Part shown: piece after piece, positions 35,560-47,632 of the stretch | How positions within the stretch are numbered: position 1 is the first letter of the stretch | Layout: every line of letters starts with the position of its first letter | Notes under the pieces: model-generated | The model's input: the letters and a program-made list of their open reading frames with translations, nothing else | Told to the model about the DNA's origin: nothing | The model's database searches: none | Program-made: the position numbers and the translations under genes | Assembly: GCA_020631735.1 (NCBI GenBank) | Contig: CM036231.1 | Span: 1,639,831 to 1,703,830, forward strand | Direction: 5' to 3' | From: Saccharum officinarum | Taxonomy: Eukaryota > Streptophyta > Magnoliopsida > Poales > Poaceae | DNA length: 64,000 nt

Positions 35560-37904
35560 ATGTCTAACGGGGAAGGACCACCTCCCACCTTTGAGGGGGA
35601 TGATTTTCCATATTGGAAAATCCGCATGGAGGCGTATCTCGAAGCCATAGATGTCGGATGCCTTAGAGCCGCAACCCAAGGGCTTCCCGCTATCAAGGAT
35701 CCCGCAAACCCCATTGGTGACGAGGAGACGTACGACCGGTGGAATGCAAAGGCCAAAAATGCACTCTACCGGGGCTTAGGCAAAGATATCTTCAATCGTG
35801 TGCGTAATGCAAAGAATGCTCATGATTTGTGGGAAAATCTTTGTGCTCTCCATGAGGGAACTAAGAGTGAGCGTGAGGAACGCTATCATATAGCTTTAAA
35901 GAAAATTAATTCTTTTGAGATGCTTCCCAAAGAAAGTGCTAATGACATGTACACTCGCTTGAATGTTCTTGTAGAGGACCTCAATGCTCTTGGGCTCACT
36001 AACATGAGCCAATCGGATGTTGCAAGAAAGATCTTGAGTGTGCTTCCCGTTGAGAAGTATGGTCACATCGTCACGGTGCTTCATCAAAGTGATCTTTCCA
36101 CCGCAACACCGACTCAAGTATTGGGAAAGATTAATGCACATGAGATGTACATGCACATCACCCCGGAAGAAGGTTCATCATCTTCCAAGAAGAAGGATTT
36201 GGCCTTCAAAGCTAGTCATGACAAGAAGAAGAAGAAGGGCCAAGCCATGATTGTGCAAGAAAGCTCAAGTGAAAGTGATGTTGATGATGAATCACTTGCA
36301 CTCATGGTGAGAAAGACCACCAAGATGCTAAAGAAGCTAAACAAGAGTGGCATCAAGTTCGATGGCAAGAAGAAGAAATTCTTCACAAGTAGCAAGAGGA
36401 AGCCAATCTCCGAAATGGATTGCTTCAATTGTGGAGAACTTGGCCACCTAGCTCACCAATGCCCTAGACCACCAAAAGACAAGTACAAGAACAAGTACAA
36501 GGGCAAGAAAAATGATTCAAGTGATGAAGAAGATGAGAAGAAGAAGAACAAGCCATACAAGAAGAAGGATGGCAAGAAGGAGTTCCACAAGAAGAAGAAG
36601 GGTGGAAAGGCATACATAGTTGGTGATTGGCTCACCGACATTGAATCATCTTGTGAGTCCTCCGAAGATGAGAGCTATGATGAGAAAGAAAAGGTTGCCG
36701 CAATTGTGATGGGCCATCATCTTCACCGATATCTTCATCACCACCTTCACCGCCTCCTTCACCATCATCGTCCACTACTCACCTATGCCTTATGGCCAAG
36801 GGCGAACGAAAGGTACAAAATCATGATAGTGATGATGATGATGATAGTGATAGTGATGATGAATATGATGCACCTTCTTATGATGAGTTAGTAAAATTGT
36901 TAAACAAATATTCTAAAATCATAAGGAGGACTAGAAATGAAAATGATGAGCTTCAACATGAAAATGATACACTCTCATCTAAGCTTAAAAGTGCACATGA
37001 GACTAGGGATGAGCTCATAGATCAAAATGAAGCTATGTCTTCCACTCTCAAGGAGCTCAAAACCTCCTATAAAGAGCTTAAAGATCAACATGATAAACTT
37101 GAGAAGAAAAATGATGAGTTCGACACTAGATATAATTCTCTAAAGGACAAATACACCACTTTGAAAATTGACTATGATAGTCTTGTGTTTGCAAATGAAC
37201 TTGCTCTTGAGACACATGATGCTACTAACTATGTTGTTAAGTGTGATATAGCTACATCATGTGATGATTTGATCATTGAAAGCATTGAGCAAGGTTCTAG
37301 TAGCAAAGGCAAGAGTGTGGTTGAGTCAAGCAACTATGATGACTATGCCAAGATCAAGTGTGAGAATGAGAAGCTTGCAAATGAGAACAAGAAGCTAAAA
37401 AGTTTGATGACTCTTGAGAAGCAACCAACAAATGAGTCACTCATTGAAGAAAACAAAAAGCTCAAGCAAGAAAAAGAGCATCTCAAGACCGGCCTAAGCA
37501 AGTTCACAAGAGGCCAACATTTGCAAAGTGAGCTCCTCATGAACACCGTAATGAAGATGGATAGAAGTGGTATTGGGTACTTGGCAAATCAAGAGAAGAA
37601 AGCAAAAGCTCAACAACAACAAAGCAAGTCAAAACCCAAGCCTAAGAGATGTGTTGAGTGTGGTCAAGAAGGTCACTTTGCACATGAATGCAAAACTCCA
37701 CCACCACAACCCTTGTCCAAGCATGCTAGACCTTTTGCCTTCAATGCTCATTATATGCTAAGAAAAGATTCAAATGGAAAGATGAAAGTCATGTTTTTGG
37801 GTCCCCCAAACAAGAATAGGCCAAAGAAAATATGGGTTGCCAAGTCACTAGTGGAGAAAGTCAAGGGCCCCTCTCAAGTTTGGGTCCCTAAACAAAAAGC
37901 TTGA
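35560..37904 (+). pseudogene. gag: gag of the Sirevirus-type element (one frameshift)
   Basis: The first frame runs from ATG 35560 to about 36700 and contains the UBN2-type Gag core (WKIRMEAYLEA...) and the CCHC knuckle CFNCGELGHLAHQC. The reading then continues in another frame (to TGA 37902-37904). That frame holds an acidic stretch, a long coiled coil (about 36930-37200 and 37340-37500) and a second knuckle CVECGQEGHFAHEC. The frame change lies in the Ser/Pro/His-coding stretch near 36690-36715, where about one base is missing. Total length near 780 codons fits the unusually long Sirevirus Gag, which forms the particle shell and binds element RNA. Confidence 0.85.
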
Positions 37905-37918
37905 TCTCTTGTGTGTAG

Positions 37919-40900
37919 GTGAACTACAAGACCGGTGGATCTCATTGGGTGATTGATAGTGGTTGCACACAACATATGACCGGTGATCCTCGTATGTTCA
38001 CCTCACTTGAAGAGGATGGAGTATGTCAAGACAAGATCACATTTGGGGACAACTCCAAAAGCAAAGTCAAGGGTATAGGCAAAGTTGCAATATCAAATGA
38101 TCATTCTCTCTCAAATGTGCTCTATGTTGCCTCTTTGAGCTTCAACTTGTTATCCGTTGGGCAACTTTGTGATCTTGGCTTCCAATGCTTGTTCACACCA
38201 AATGAAGTGGAAGTTTCAAAGATAGATGACAAGCAAGTGATATTCAAAGGCTTTAGATATAACAATCTTTATCTTGTTGACTTCACCTCCGAAGATGCAA
38301 ATTTGATGACATGTTTGTTCACCAAGACCTCACTTGGTTGGCTTTGGCATAGGAGGCTTGCTCATGTTGGAATGAACACTCTCAACAAACTATTGAAGAA
38401 AGAACTAGTGAGAGGATTGAAGGATGTGAAGTTTGAAAAGGACAAACCTTGTAGTGCATGTCAAGCGGGCAAACAAGTTGCAAATACTCATCCAACCAAA
38501 GCCTTCATGTCAACTTCAAGAGTGCTAGAACTTCTACACATGGATTTGTTTGGACCTACAACATACAAGAGCTTGGGTGGTAATCTCTATTGTCTTGTGA
38601 TAGTGGATGACTACTCAAGGTATACATGGACCTTCTTCCTTCATGACAAATCCGAAGTGGCAAATTGCTTCAAGAAGTTTGCAAAGAGAGCTCAAAATGA
38701 ATTTGAAGTCAAGATAAAGAAAATTAGAAGTGATAATGGAAAAGAGTTTGACAACACCAATATTGAAGCTTATTGTGATGAAATTGGAATCAAGCATGAG
38801 GTCTCTTCAACCTACACTCCTCAACAAAATGGTGTAGTTGAGAGAAAGAACCGAACTTTGATCACTCTTGCAAGAACAATGCTAGATGAGTACAACACTC
38901 CGGAGAAGTTGTGGGCCGAGGCAATCAACACCGCATGCTATGCTTCAAATCGCCTCTTCCTACAAAAGTTTCTTGGCAAGACCCCCTATGAGTTGCTTAA
39001 TGGGAAGAAGCCGGACGTCTCTTTCTTCCGGGTGTTTGGTTGCAAATGCTACATCTACAAGAAGCGTCAACACCTAGGGAAGTTTCAAAGACGTTGTGAT
39101 ATTGGTTTTCTTGTTGGTTACTCATCAAAGTCCAAAGCATATAGAGTATTTAACCATGCCACCGGTTTGGTTGAAGAAACATATGATGTGGAATTTGATG
39201 AATCTAACGGCTCCCAAGGAGCAATTGAGAATTGTGATGATGTAGGTGATGAACCCTTGAGGGAGGCCATGAAGAACATGCCGGTGGGAGACATCAAGCC
39301 AAAAGATGATGATGATGATATACAAATTGTTGATCCACCATCTTCATCATGTGTGCCTCAAGATAATGACAAGAATGAGAGGTTTGAAAATGAAGACACT
39401 TATGTCTCTCATGAACAAGCCGAGGCACAAGCTCAAGATGTTGATTCTCCCCATCCACCTCCTCAAGTGGTTGATAGAAGAAACTCACCACTACTTCAAG
39501 CACATCCACAAGATCTCATCATAGGGAGTCCTACAAAGGGAGTAATGACTCGATCTCAAAAGCTAGCTTCTTTTGTTGAACATCACTCTTTTGTCTCTTG
39601 TGTTGAACCTAAGAATGTAGAAGAAGCTCTTAAAGATCCGGATTGGGTGAATGCAATGCACGAAGAATTGAACAACTTCACCCGCAATCAAGTATGGACA
39701 CTTGAAGAGCATCCTAAAGGTGCAAGAGTCATTGGAACCAAGTGGGTGTTCCGAAACAAGCAAGATGACCAAGGCCTAGTGGTGAGGAATAAGGCAAGAC
39801 TAGTTGCAAAGGGGTTCTCTCAAGTTGAAGGTCTTGATTTTGGAGAGACCTTTGCACCCGTTGCAAGACTTGAAGCCATTCGTATCCTCCTTGCATATGC
39901 ATCACATCATGATATGAAACTATATCAAATGGATGTGAAAAGTGCATTCTTAAATGGCTTTATAAATGAACTAGTCTATGTTAATCAACCTCCCGGTTTT
40001 GAAGACCCTAGATATCCTAATCATGTTTATAGGTTGTCCAAGGCGTTATATGGGCTCAAGCAAGCCCCTAGAGCGTGGTATGAGCGCCTCCGGGACTTCC
40101 TCATTGAGAAGGGCTTCACCATTGGGAAGGTCGACACCACACTATTCACCAAGAAGTTTAATGGGGAGATCTTCATTTGTCAAGTATATGTTGATGATAT
40201 TATCTTCGGATCAACAAATGAAGATTATTGCAAGGAATTTGGTGAATTGATGTCGAAGGAGTTCGAGATGTCAATGATTGGTGAGCTCACATTCTTCCTT
40301 GGCTTTCAAGTAAAGCAATTGAGAGAAGGGATTTTCATCTCTCAAGAAAAGTATACCAAGGATCTTCTCAAAAGATTCAAGATGGAAGAATGCAAACCAA
40401 TCAAGACCCCAATGCCATCTAATGGACATCTCGACCTAGATGAGGGAGGTAAACCGGTTGATCAAACTCTCTACCGTTCTATGATTGGTAGCTTGTTATA
40501 CCTTACCGCATCTAGGCCCGATATCATGTTTAGTGTGTGCATGTGTGCTCGCTTTCAAGCATGCCCTAAAGAACCTCACCTAAGTGCCGTAAAAAGAATC
40601 CTAAGATATCTTAAGCTCACCCCAAGCATTGGTCTTTGGTATCCCAAAGGAGCTAGATTCCAACTAGTTGGCTATTCCGATTCGGACTATGCCGGTTGCA
40701 AGATTGATAGAAAAAGCACATCCGGAGGGTGCCATTTGCTTGGAAGATCTTTAGTATCTTGGTCATCTAAAAAGCAAAATAGTGTGGCTTTGTCCACCGC
40801 CGAGGCGGAATACATTGCCGCGGGGGCTTGTTGTGCACAAATCTTATATATGAAACAAACCCTCCTAGACTATGGAATTGTTCTTGAAAAGGTGCCACTT

Positions 40901-41143
40901 TTATGTGATAATGAAAGTGCCGTTAAAATTGCTAACAATCCGGTACAACACTCTCGCACCAAGCACATTGATATCCGCCACCACTTTCTAAGAGATCACG
41001 TTGCTAAAAATGACATATCACTAGAAGGTGTAAGAAGTGAAAATCAATTAGCGGATATCTTCACTAAACCTTTAGATGAGGCCACCTTTTGTAGGTTAAG
41101 AAGTGAACTAAATGTGCTTGATTCTAGCAACTTTAAAAAATGA
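37919..41143 (+). CDS. pol: pol polyprotein: protease, integrase, reverse transcriptase, RNase H
   Basis: An open frame of about 1074 codons in copia order. The protease is [11 protein letters not shown] near the start. The GAG-pre-integrase zinc finger is HRRLAH...CSACQAGK. The integrase core has [15 protein letters not shown] and ERKNRTL carrying the D,D,E residues. The RT has [11 protein letters not shown] and YVDDIIFGS. The RNase H has SDSDYAGC...KSTSGGC, TAEAEY and the final DIRHHFLRD. It is in a different frame from gag, with a stop between them (TGA 37902-37904, and TAG in its own frame just before 37919). Expression therefore needs recoding, reinitiation or splicing. All catalytic motifs look intact. 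Confidence 0.93.
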   Translation: MNYKTGGSHWVIDSGCTQHMTGDPRMFTSLEEDGVCQDKITFGDNSKSKVKGIGKVAISNDHSLSNVLYVASLSFNLLSVGQLCDLGFQCLFTPNEVEVSKIDDKQVIFKGFRYNNLYLVDFTSEDANLMTCLFTKTSLGWLWHRRLAHVGMNTLNKLLKKELVRGLKDVKFEKDKPCSACQAGKQVANTHPTKAFMSTSRVLELLHMDLFGPTTYKSLGGNLYCLVIVDDYSRYTWTFFLHDKSEVANCFKKFAKRAQNEFEVKIKKIRSDNGKEFDNTNIEAYCDEIGIKHEVSSTYTPQQNGVVERKNRTLITLARTMLDEYNTPEKLWAEAINTACYASNRLFLQKFLGKTPYELLNGKKPDVSFFRVFGCKCYIYKKRQHLGKFQRRCDIGFLVGYSSKSKAYRVFNHATGLVEETYDVEFDESNGSQGAIENCDDVGDEPLREAMKNMPVGDIKPKDDDDDIQIVDPPSSSCVPQDNDKNERFENEDTYVSHEQAEAQAQDVDSPHPPPQVVDRRNSPLLQAHPQDLIIGSPTKGVMTRSQKLASFVEHHSFVSCVEPKNVEEALKDPDWVNAMHEELNNFTRNQVWTLEEHPKGARVIGTKWVFRNKQDDQGLVVRNKARLVAKGFSQVEGLDFGETFAPVARLEAIRILLAYASHHDMKLYQMDVKSAFLNGFINELVYVNQPPGFEDPRYPNHVYRLSKALYGLKQAPRAWYERLRDFLIEKGFTIGKVDTTLFTKKFNGEIFICQVYVDDIIFGSTNEDYCKEFGELMSKEFEMSMIGELTFFLGFQVKQLREGIFISQEKYTKDLLKRFKMEECKPIKTPMPSNGHLDLDEGGKPVDQTLYRSMIGSLLYLTASRPDIMFSVCMCARFQACPKEPHLSAVKRILRYLKLTPSIGLWYPKGARFQLVGYSDSDYAGCKIDRKSTSGGCHLLGRSLVSWSSKKQNSVALSTAEAEYIAAGACCAQILYMKQTLLDYGIVLEKVPLLCDNESAVKIANNPVQHSRTKHIDIRHHFLRDHVAKNDISLEGVRSENQLADIFTKPLDEATFCRLRSELNVLDSSNFKK

Positions 41144-42674
41144 GCGTGTGTTGTCCCTTGCATTGCATTGTATATTATGCCATGTTTAATTACCCGCAAT
41201 GCATCTAGGGCTTGGCTAACACGGTTACGATAACCCTCCTTTGGAGGAGTGAAAAAGCCTAACCGTGGATCAAACTTGGCAAGCAACTTAGCTTTACTTA
41301 CTTGTTTTGCATTGCATATGCATGTTTGTTGCTTTGTCGTTTCTTTTCGGTTAAGCTTTGAGCAACCTCTGTGTTCGTCCATGGGTAGAGAGAGCTTTTT
41401 GACGCTCCTAAAGGTTCAAAAACTCTATTGCTGGCCATACGTTGCTCCTTGGGTGTTTATTGCCTATTTTCTTAAAAATAATACTAGCCTAAGGCAATCT
41501 ATTTTGAAAAACTTGAGGGTTTGAGTGAGGTCTCTCATATCGTGTTCCAATTGGTGTTTATTTGGGTCTCTTTGAATTGGAACCTGATTGGGAGAAGTCG
41601 CGTCGTAGTTCGGAACGAAGAAGGGCGAAGAACAGTCACCGGACGCTGCACCGGACGCTGCACCGGACGCAGTGATTCTTCACCACCGCGTCCGGTCCCG
41701 GCGTCCAGCAGCGCGTCCGGTCATCCAGAAGACCAACTCCAGATCTAGTGATCGGACGCTGCACCGGACGCGCCTCTGTCGACCACCGCGTCCGGTCATC
41801 GCGCGTCGAGCGGATCTAACCCCTTCATAAAACGGTTCGTCCTCGACCGTACCTTCTCATCCGCCCGAGCTTCTTTGCGCCACCGCCGCCTTTGTGCCAC
41901 CGCCGCACTTCGCGCCACCGCCGCACCCCTTGCCGCCGGTGAGCCGCACTTGCGTCATCTTCCTCGCCCGGCCCTCGCCCACGCGCGCGCCAGCCGCCCG
42001 CACGCGCCACAGTCGCTCGCAGCCGCGCCACCATCGCCAGTCGCGCCACCGCCGCGCCATCGCCGCCTGCACGCGCCACCGCCGCCCTAACGCGCCACCA
42101 CCGCCGGTGAGCCGCGCTCCTGCAAGCCAGCTTCTCCTCCGGCAATGGAACGCCTCGTGCTCGCCTTCGATCGTTCTTCGTCGATTTGCCCTAACCCTAA
42201 CCCTAGGGCTCGCGTAACTTCGGACGACCGTTCGTCGACGAGATTTGTCGTGCATCATCTTCTTCGCGAGGTGGTTTCGCGTCACCTTGAGCTCCTTGCT
42301 AGGGTTTGCCGTAACTTTTTCTTTTCAATCCTAATTGTACCTTGTTTCGGCAAATCAGAGCTCGTTCGGCGATTTCCGGGAATCTCGCGATCTAGATCAC
42401 CGTACCCTGTCAGTCATCTCCACCATCCGAGGTAGCTTCACGTTTCGATTCATATCGTATCTCATATGCTTGCTACCTCTAAGGTTTCGTACCTTTTAGT
42501 TACATATGTGCTTATAGTAGATCTCTCTATTCCGTCGGTGCAGCGAGTTTTGTCGGTGTGTCAGGGTGATATCTGTGTGCTGAATCCGAGGCCAAGCCTG
42601 CGGATACGGATTGAGGCCAAGCCTCTTGAGTGACAGTTCATCATCTTACAGAGATTCTCAGTCACTGTGTCAGT
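41144..42674 (+). other. Non-coding region between pol and the env-like ORF
   Basis: It carries the CCGGACGCT/CGCGTCCGG motif again at 41640-41810, then a C-rich stretch (41860-42120) whose ORFs I reject as low complexity. A possible splice donor and leader for the env-like ORF could lie here. Confidence 0.5.
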
Positions 42675-44907
42675 ATGGTGCGTTGCAAGAACGCCGGTGG
42701 TGCTCCTGGTGACGGGAACGACAGTCCCCCTCGTCGGTCTGAGATTGCACGTGGGAAACGTGTCAAGGTCTTGGCCAGAAAGAAGAAGAAGACACTCTCA
42801 GAGGCAGAGATTGCTCAGGCCGTAGCAGATGCAGCAGAGCAGGTAGAGAGAGGTGGCAGGAGCAGTGGCATACGCATAGGCGAGCGTCGCTTTCATCTTG
42901 AAGGTCGACAGCTCGGCACAGAGGCCACTGAGGGCACTGAGGATACTAGAGCTGCAGAGGATATGTCAGTTGATCCACCCACAGAGACCACAGAGGCTCC
43001 AGAGGCTACAGCAGATACAGAGGAGCAGCCAGCTCAGTCTCCAGTACGTCGCCGCTCCACACGCGCCCGTACTCAGGTATCTCCTAGGCCAGAGGGTCTG
43101 TCGACTTGAGACACTGGTTGAGGTTGTGGGGGAGCAGCTACGTCCGCATCTGTCCTTTCTGCCAGGCTTGTCAGATCTTCTTGGACGGACAGGTGCATAC
43201 TGCGGCACATGGGTCAGAGAGTTTTATGCTTCACTATGGATTGATCCTGCCCATGATTTCATTCACTTTGCATTCCGAGGCCGCGATCACCGTCTCTACA
43301 GCACCAGAGTGCGGGAGATTCTCAGACTCCCAACTTCTGACACGAAGATACATCAGCTGTGTTATGGTCAGACTCCTCCACCGAGACGCCCTCACGGCGG
43401 GACAGTGCCACCTACCGATTTAGTTCGACCCTGCTTCCGTGAGCCTTTTGGCGAAGGGTCTCGACGCACGCCCGCCAGTTTGACTCCACTGGCCAGAGTT
43501 TTGGATGCTATAGTCAGACGCACACTTCTTCCCAGACTTGGCTACAGAGAGGGACTGACTCGGATGCAGTTATGGGTTGTTCACCACCTCCTCTCACAGA
43601 CACGGTTTGATATATGGGATCTCATACTTAGTGAGATGGAGGACACCATAGCTGAGGGCTTCAAGGGTAATCGTCAGCTGCCCTACGCACACTGGATCTG
43701 CTTCCTTATCAGATCATCTATTCAGATGCCAGCAGAGATACGAGCTGAGATATCAGATACCACCACTGCTTTTCCTGAGTATGATATCCGTCAGCTCTGG
43801 ACGTCCGTTACCAGAGATCAGGCCCCAGTGCCAGGACAGCGTGTGCGACCTGAGGTACCTGAGACAGCAGCTGAGCAGGACGCCACAGTTGATGAGCTTG
43901 CAGAGGCAGAGCTTGCAGATCTTGACGCTCAGCCTGCTGACCTTCCTGAGGATGGGACATCTGACAGCACTGATGAAGACTACCAGCCCATCCCCAGGTA
44001 CCGGTCTCCTCGGTCTCACGACCACGAGGCCGGTGGCTCTGGCTCAGCCTCCCGCACGGACCCAGCCATGGTGGCTATACTTGAGAGGTTGACCCAGGCA
44101 CAGGAGCAGCAGCAACTGCAGATACAGCGACAGACACAGGACACAGCTGCAGCACTTGCACAGATTCAGGCTCGTCAGGACGAGTTTCAGCGTCAGCAGC
44201 TTGAGATCCAGAGGCAGCAGGTTGAAATGCAGCGACAACAGTTTGAGATTCAGCGACAGAGTGCAGCTAGTCAGCAGCAATACCTGGATCTCCTGCGCCA
44301 CCTAGTCACTGTTGGGGTTCCTCCGCCTGCTTCTGTCCTGACTTCTGCTTTACATTCCAGTGATCCGTCGAGTCAGGGACAGCCGAGCTTCCAGTTCACA
44401 TCTCCACAGCAGCAGGTTCCCCAGTCTTTCCAGTCCCCGAGCTTCACTCCTATTCACACGGGGTTTACACCATCAGACCAGCCTCGCCCTCACCTCCTGA
44501 CAGGCACACCTTTCGGTGATTTCAGTGCTACCTACAGCGAGTTGACTGGTCAGCCGACGCCCTCGCATACTACAGTTGCTACTTCTTCAGGGTTGTCAGC
44601 TTCAGAGGCAGCTGTTCCTCCAGTAACAGGAACTGGTACTACAGAGACTATACCTTCGTCAGTTGCCTCCACAGATCCTCCTGCTACTGGCTCGCTACAG
44701 GCTCAGGTCACTCAGACGGATCCTATCATTACTACTACGACAGTACCTGTTCCTGCCATTCAGACCCAGACAGTTACACAGCCACATGTTTCTTCAGAGG
44801 GTCAGCCAGATAGCTCAGATTCCGAGGGAGATTCTCTACACTTCATAATTACTCCGCGCACCTCGGCACCCGACACGACTCCGTCTGGTCCCCCTTCAGA
44901 TCCTTAG
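42675..44907 (+). pseudogene. env-like ORF of the Sirevirus-type element (frameshifted)
   Basis: The N-terminal part (ATG 42675, MVRCKNAGGAPGDG...) is open to a stop at 43107-43109. The remaining protein continues in a second frame to 44907. The frame change lies close to 43095. The second part has a globular region (SLWIDPAHDF...RVREILRLP...) and then an extended Gln-rich, coiled-coil-like segment (44090-44290) and a Ser/Thr/Pro-rich tail. Position after pol and overall composition match the third ORF of Sireviruses, called env-like. No clear signal peptide was seen, and a true envelope role is unproven. Confidence 0.7.
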
Positions 44908-44930
44908 ATTAGTTTTTTGGCGCTTGATGC

Positions 44931-45357
44931 CAAAGGGGGAGAGTGAGTAGTTTCAGGGGGAGTTTTGAGAGAGGTTTTTCGTTCTTTGTGTGTGCTCCAT
45001 TCATGCATCATGTCTACTTTTCAGTCATTGCATTCGTGTGACATGTCGTTGCGAGATAAATCATGAGTCTTAATGTTTCATCCTGTTAGTGTTATCTCTT
45101 GTCACCGTTTTTTTATTTATAGCTCTAAGGTTGTGCTTCCGTGCCTTACTCCGATTTCTTATGAGCTATATCTGTCTGTGTACTAACGTTTCTTTGTCTT
45201 ATCTTATGAGTACACTCTTTTGGCATGGGGCACATAAGCAATTCCTAACCCTTTGTGCTTATTGCTTTTTGCTTATGTGAACCATGCATGCTAGAAAACC
45301 TCAATTTCAAATCCTTTATATCTCAGTGTTGTCATCAATCACCAAAAAGGGGGAGAT
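44931..45357 (+). other. 3' untranslated region with polypurine tracts
   Basis: AAAGGGGGAGAG at about 44933 and TTTCAGGGGGAG just after it are extra polypurine tracts. The main tract AAAAAGGGGGAGAT (44344+1000, i.e. 45344-45357) abuts the 3' LTR and would prime plus-strand synthesis. Multiple tracts are typical of Sireviruses. Confidence 0.8.
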
Positions 45358-46962
45358 TGAAAGCATCTAGGCCCAAGGTTTGGTTTCGGCAATTGATGAC
45401 AACGCTTTATTACCATGACTAACGTGTGTTTTGCAGAAACATTGGTAAGTTAGGTCATGGAGGTGTTAACTGCTTTGGGCACCATGGTATTCATGCCCCT
45501 TGATGGAAGTCGTTTCGGTTTTCAAAAGAGTGACGTCAAGATTAAGGACGGTTAGTTCCGGATGTTGAGGTATTGAGATACTTTTGGAATAATCGTTAGG
45601 ATCTTCGTTTTTCTCTTTTGGCCGTACTATAAAGGGGGCATGAGCGGGTAGCTTGACCTAGGCGAGTCCTATGTTTAGGTGTGGTGCACACTTGTTAAAC
45701 TTGGCGCTAGGCAGTACTAGAAGAGCCCAAAGTTCAGTTGGAAGCAACTTGGTTCAAGTTGCGTCGTGTTTCGGAAAATTACGGGTCGTTTTCTCAGGAC
45801 CGGACGCGGTTCTCGGCATGACCGGACGCGTCCGGTCAGTACAGTTCCGAGGCTAGGGTTTCTGCTCTGAACACCGGACGCGGTCCTCGCGAGGACCGGA
45901 CGCGGTGGTCAGAAGTCGACACGTGTCACTTGAAAGAAACACACGATCGGACGCGACCTGGGTGTGATCGGCGCGTCCGGTCACAGTCCAGTAAGGTCCA
46001 GAGAAGACCGGACGCGTCCGGTCATCACCCATCGGACGCCGTGGCGCGTCCGGTGCGAGTACAGTATGCTCACTGCACGATCGGACGCGTCCGGTCATCC
46101 CTGACCGGCGCGTCCGGTCACTCAGCTGTTTTTCAGATTTCGACCGTTACGGGCGACCGGCGCGTCCGGTCAGTTCGACCGGCGCGTCCGGTCAGCCCGC
46201 GTTTCGCTGAGTCAGCAGGTAACGGTTAGTTTCGTCTGTGGGGTGTATAAATACAACCCCACCACCTCTTTTAGAGGTCTCTTGCTCATTTGATCAGCTG
46301 AAAAACACCTTTGGAGTGTAAGTGAGTGCAAGAGCACTAGTGAGGATAGTGATTTGAGAATCAAAGCTTGAGAGCACCTCACTAGCGATTAGAGAGTAGC
46401 AAGTGTGCATCCACCTTCTCATTTGGGCTCACTATGGTCAAGTGAGAGTTCTAGCTTGTTACTCTTGGTGATCGCCATCACCTAGACGGCGTGGTGGTGA
46501 TTGGGAGTTTGGTGATCATCCGGTGGAGCTTGTGGATGACCCAACTCATCTTGTGAGCGGTTTTGGGTGATTCGCCGCGACGGAGTGTCGAAGAATCAAC
46601 CCGTAGAGAGCACTTGATCCTTGCGCGGATCAAGGGGGAGCTACACCCTTGCGCGGGTGCTCCAACGAGGACTAGTGGGGAGTGGCGACTCTCCGATACC
46701 TCGGCAAAACATCGCCGTGTTCCTTGCCCCTTTACATTCAAGCATTTACATTCTCGTATTTACTTTCATTGCTTGATTTACATTCCTAGTTTTGCCTTGC
46801 TAGATTAGGATTGGAAACTAGGGTGCAAAACTTTGTATCGGTAGACTCTCTAGGAACACAAGTAGACACTAGGGGTGAATTCCGGCTTGTAGGTTTTAAA
46901 TCTTGCATTTAATTTTTAGAGAAGCCCAATTCACCCCCCTCTTGGGCATCTTGATCCTTTCA
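45358..46962 (+). repeat. 3' LTR of the copia element (1605 bp)
   Basis: TGAAAGCATC...TCCTTTCA, nearly identical to the 5' LTR. It has one extra GTTCGACCGGCGCGTCCGGT-type 22-bp unit near 46172-46193. Confidence 0.95.
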
Positions 46963-47632
46963 GTTACTCTTGGAGGTTGCCACCTCCTAGACGGCTTGGT
47001 GGCTTGTGGCTCCGTCGAAGCTCGCAAGAAGATTGTGCGAGGCTCCGAAGAAGCTTTGTGAGGGGGATTGTGCTCACCCCGCGGGGATCGCGAAGAGCAA
47101 CTCTAGTTGAGCGTGTCATTGAGCTACCACACTTTATGGTAGGTTCTTGCGGTGCCTTTTGAGAGGCTCGGTGTGTGACCGATTAGCCGCCGAACCACGA
47201 AGTGTTGGTTGACACAACGGGGACGTAGCTTGGTGGCAACCAAGTGAACCTCGGGAGAAAAATCACCGTGTCAACATTGTTCTTCATCTTCTCGGTGGTT
47301 TGCCTTCGTACAACACAAGCTTGTATTTACTTTCATATATACTTGTGCTTGTGTAGTTGCTCTCTTAACTAGTTTGCTTGTGTAGCTTGCTAGTTGTCTT
47401 CTTGCTTGTGTAGCTAGAAGCTTCCCCTTGCGTGACTAATTTGGTTTGTGTAACCTTGTTAGTCACATTGCTTAGTTTGTGTAGCTAAGTATTTTGCGCT
47501 CTCTAATTCGGCATTAGTTGCCTTGTTTTTGAGCTTTGCTAGCAAGCTTAAGCTTTATGCTTTTGCTTCACTAGTTGTATAGGAGCTCCCTCGTTTGGCA
47601 AAGTACTAGTGCATAGGTTTGTGTGACCTTGC

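Larger units (their letters stand above)
33921..46962 (+). mobile_element. Complete Sirevirus-type Ty1-copia retrotransposon
   Basis: The 13.0 kb element has two near-identical LTRs, an initiator-Met-type primer site, gag, pol in copia order (PR-IN-RT-RH), an env-like ORF after pol, and polypurine tracts. The TSD GTTAC is perfect (33916-33920 and 46963-46967). The long coiled-coil Gag, the env-like ORF and repeated GGGGGAGAG polypurine tracts are marks of the Sirevirus genus (Opie/Ji-like). LTR divergence is very low, so insertion was recent. Gag and env-like ORFs each contain one frameshift while pol is open. Confidence 0.93.

Noticed and set aside
42189..42206. CCCTAACCCTAACCCTA, telomere-like
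   Set aside because: Only two to three 6-bp units, whereas the plant telomere unit is CCCTAAA. It is a short chance or leader sequence inside the copia element.
41825..42285. ORFs rich in Arg/Ala/His in the copia internal region
   Set aside because: Low-complexity C-rich DNA; frames on both strands open. Not a protein gene.
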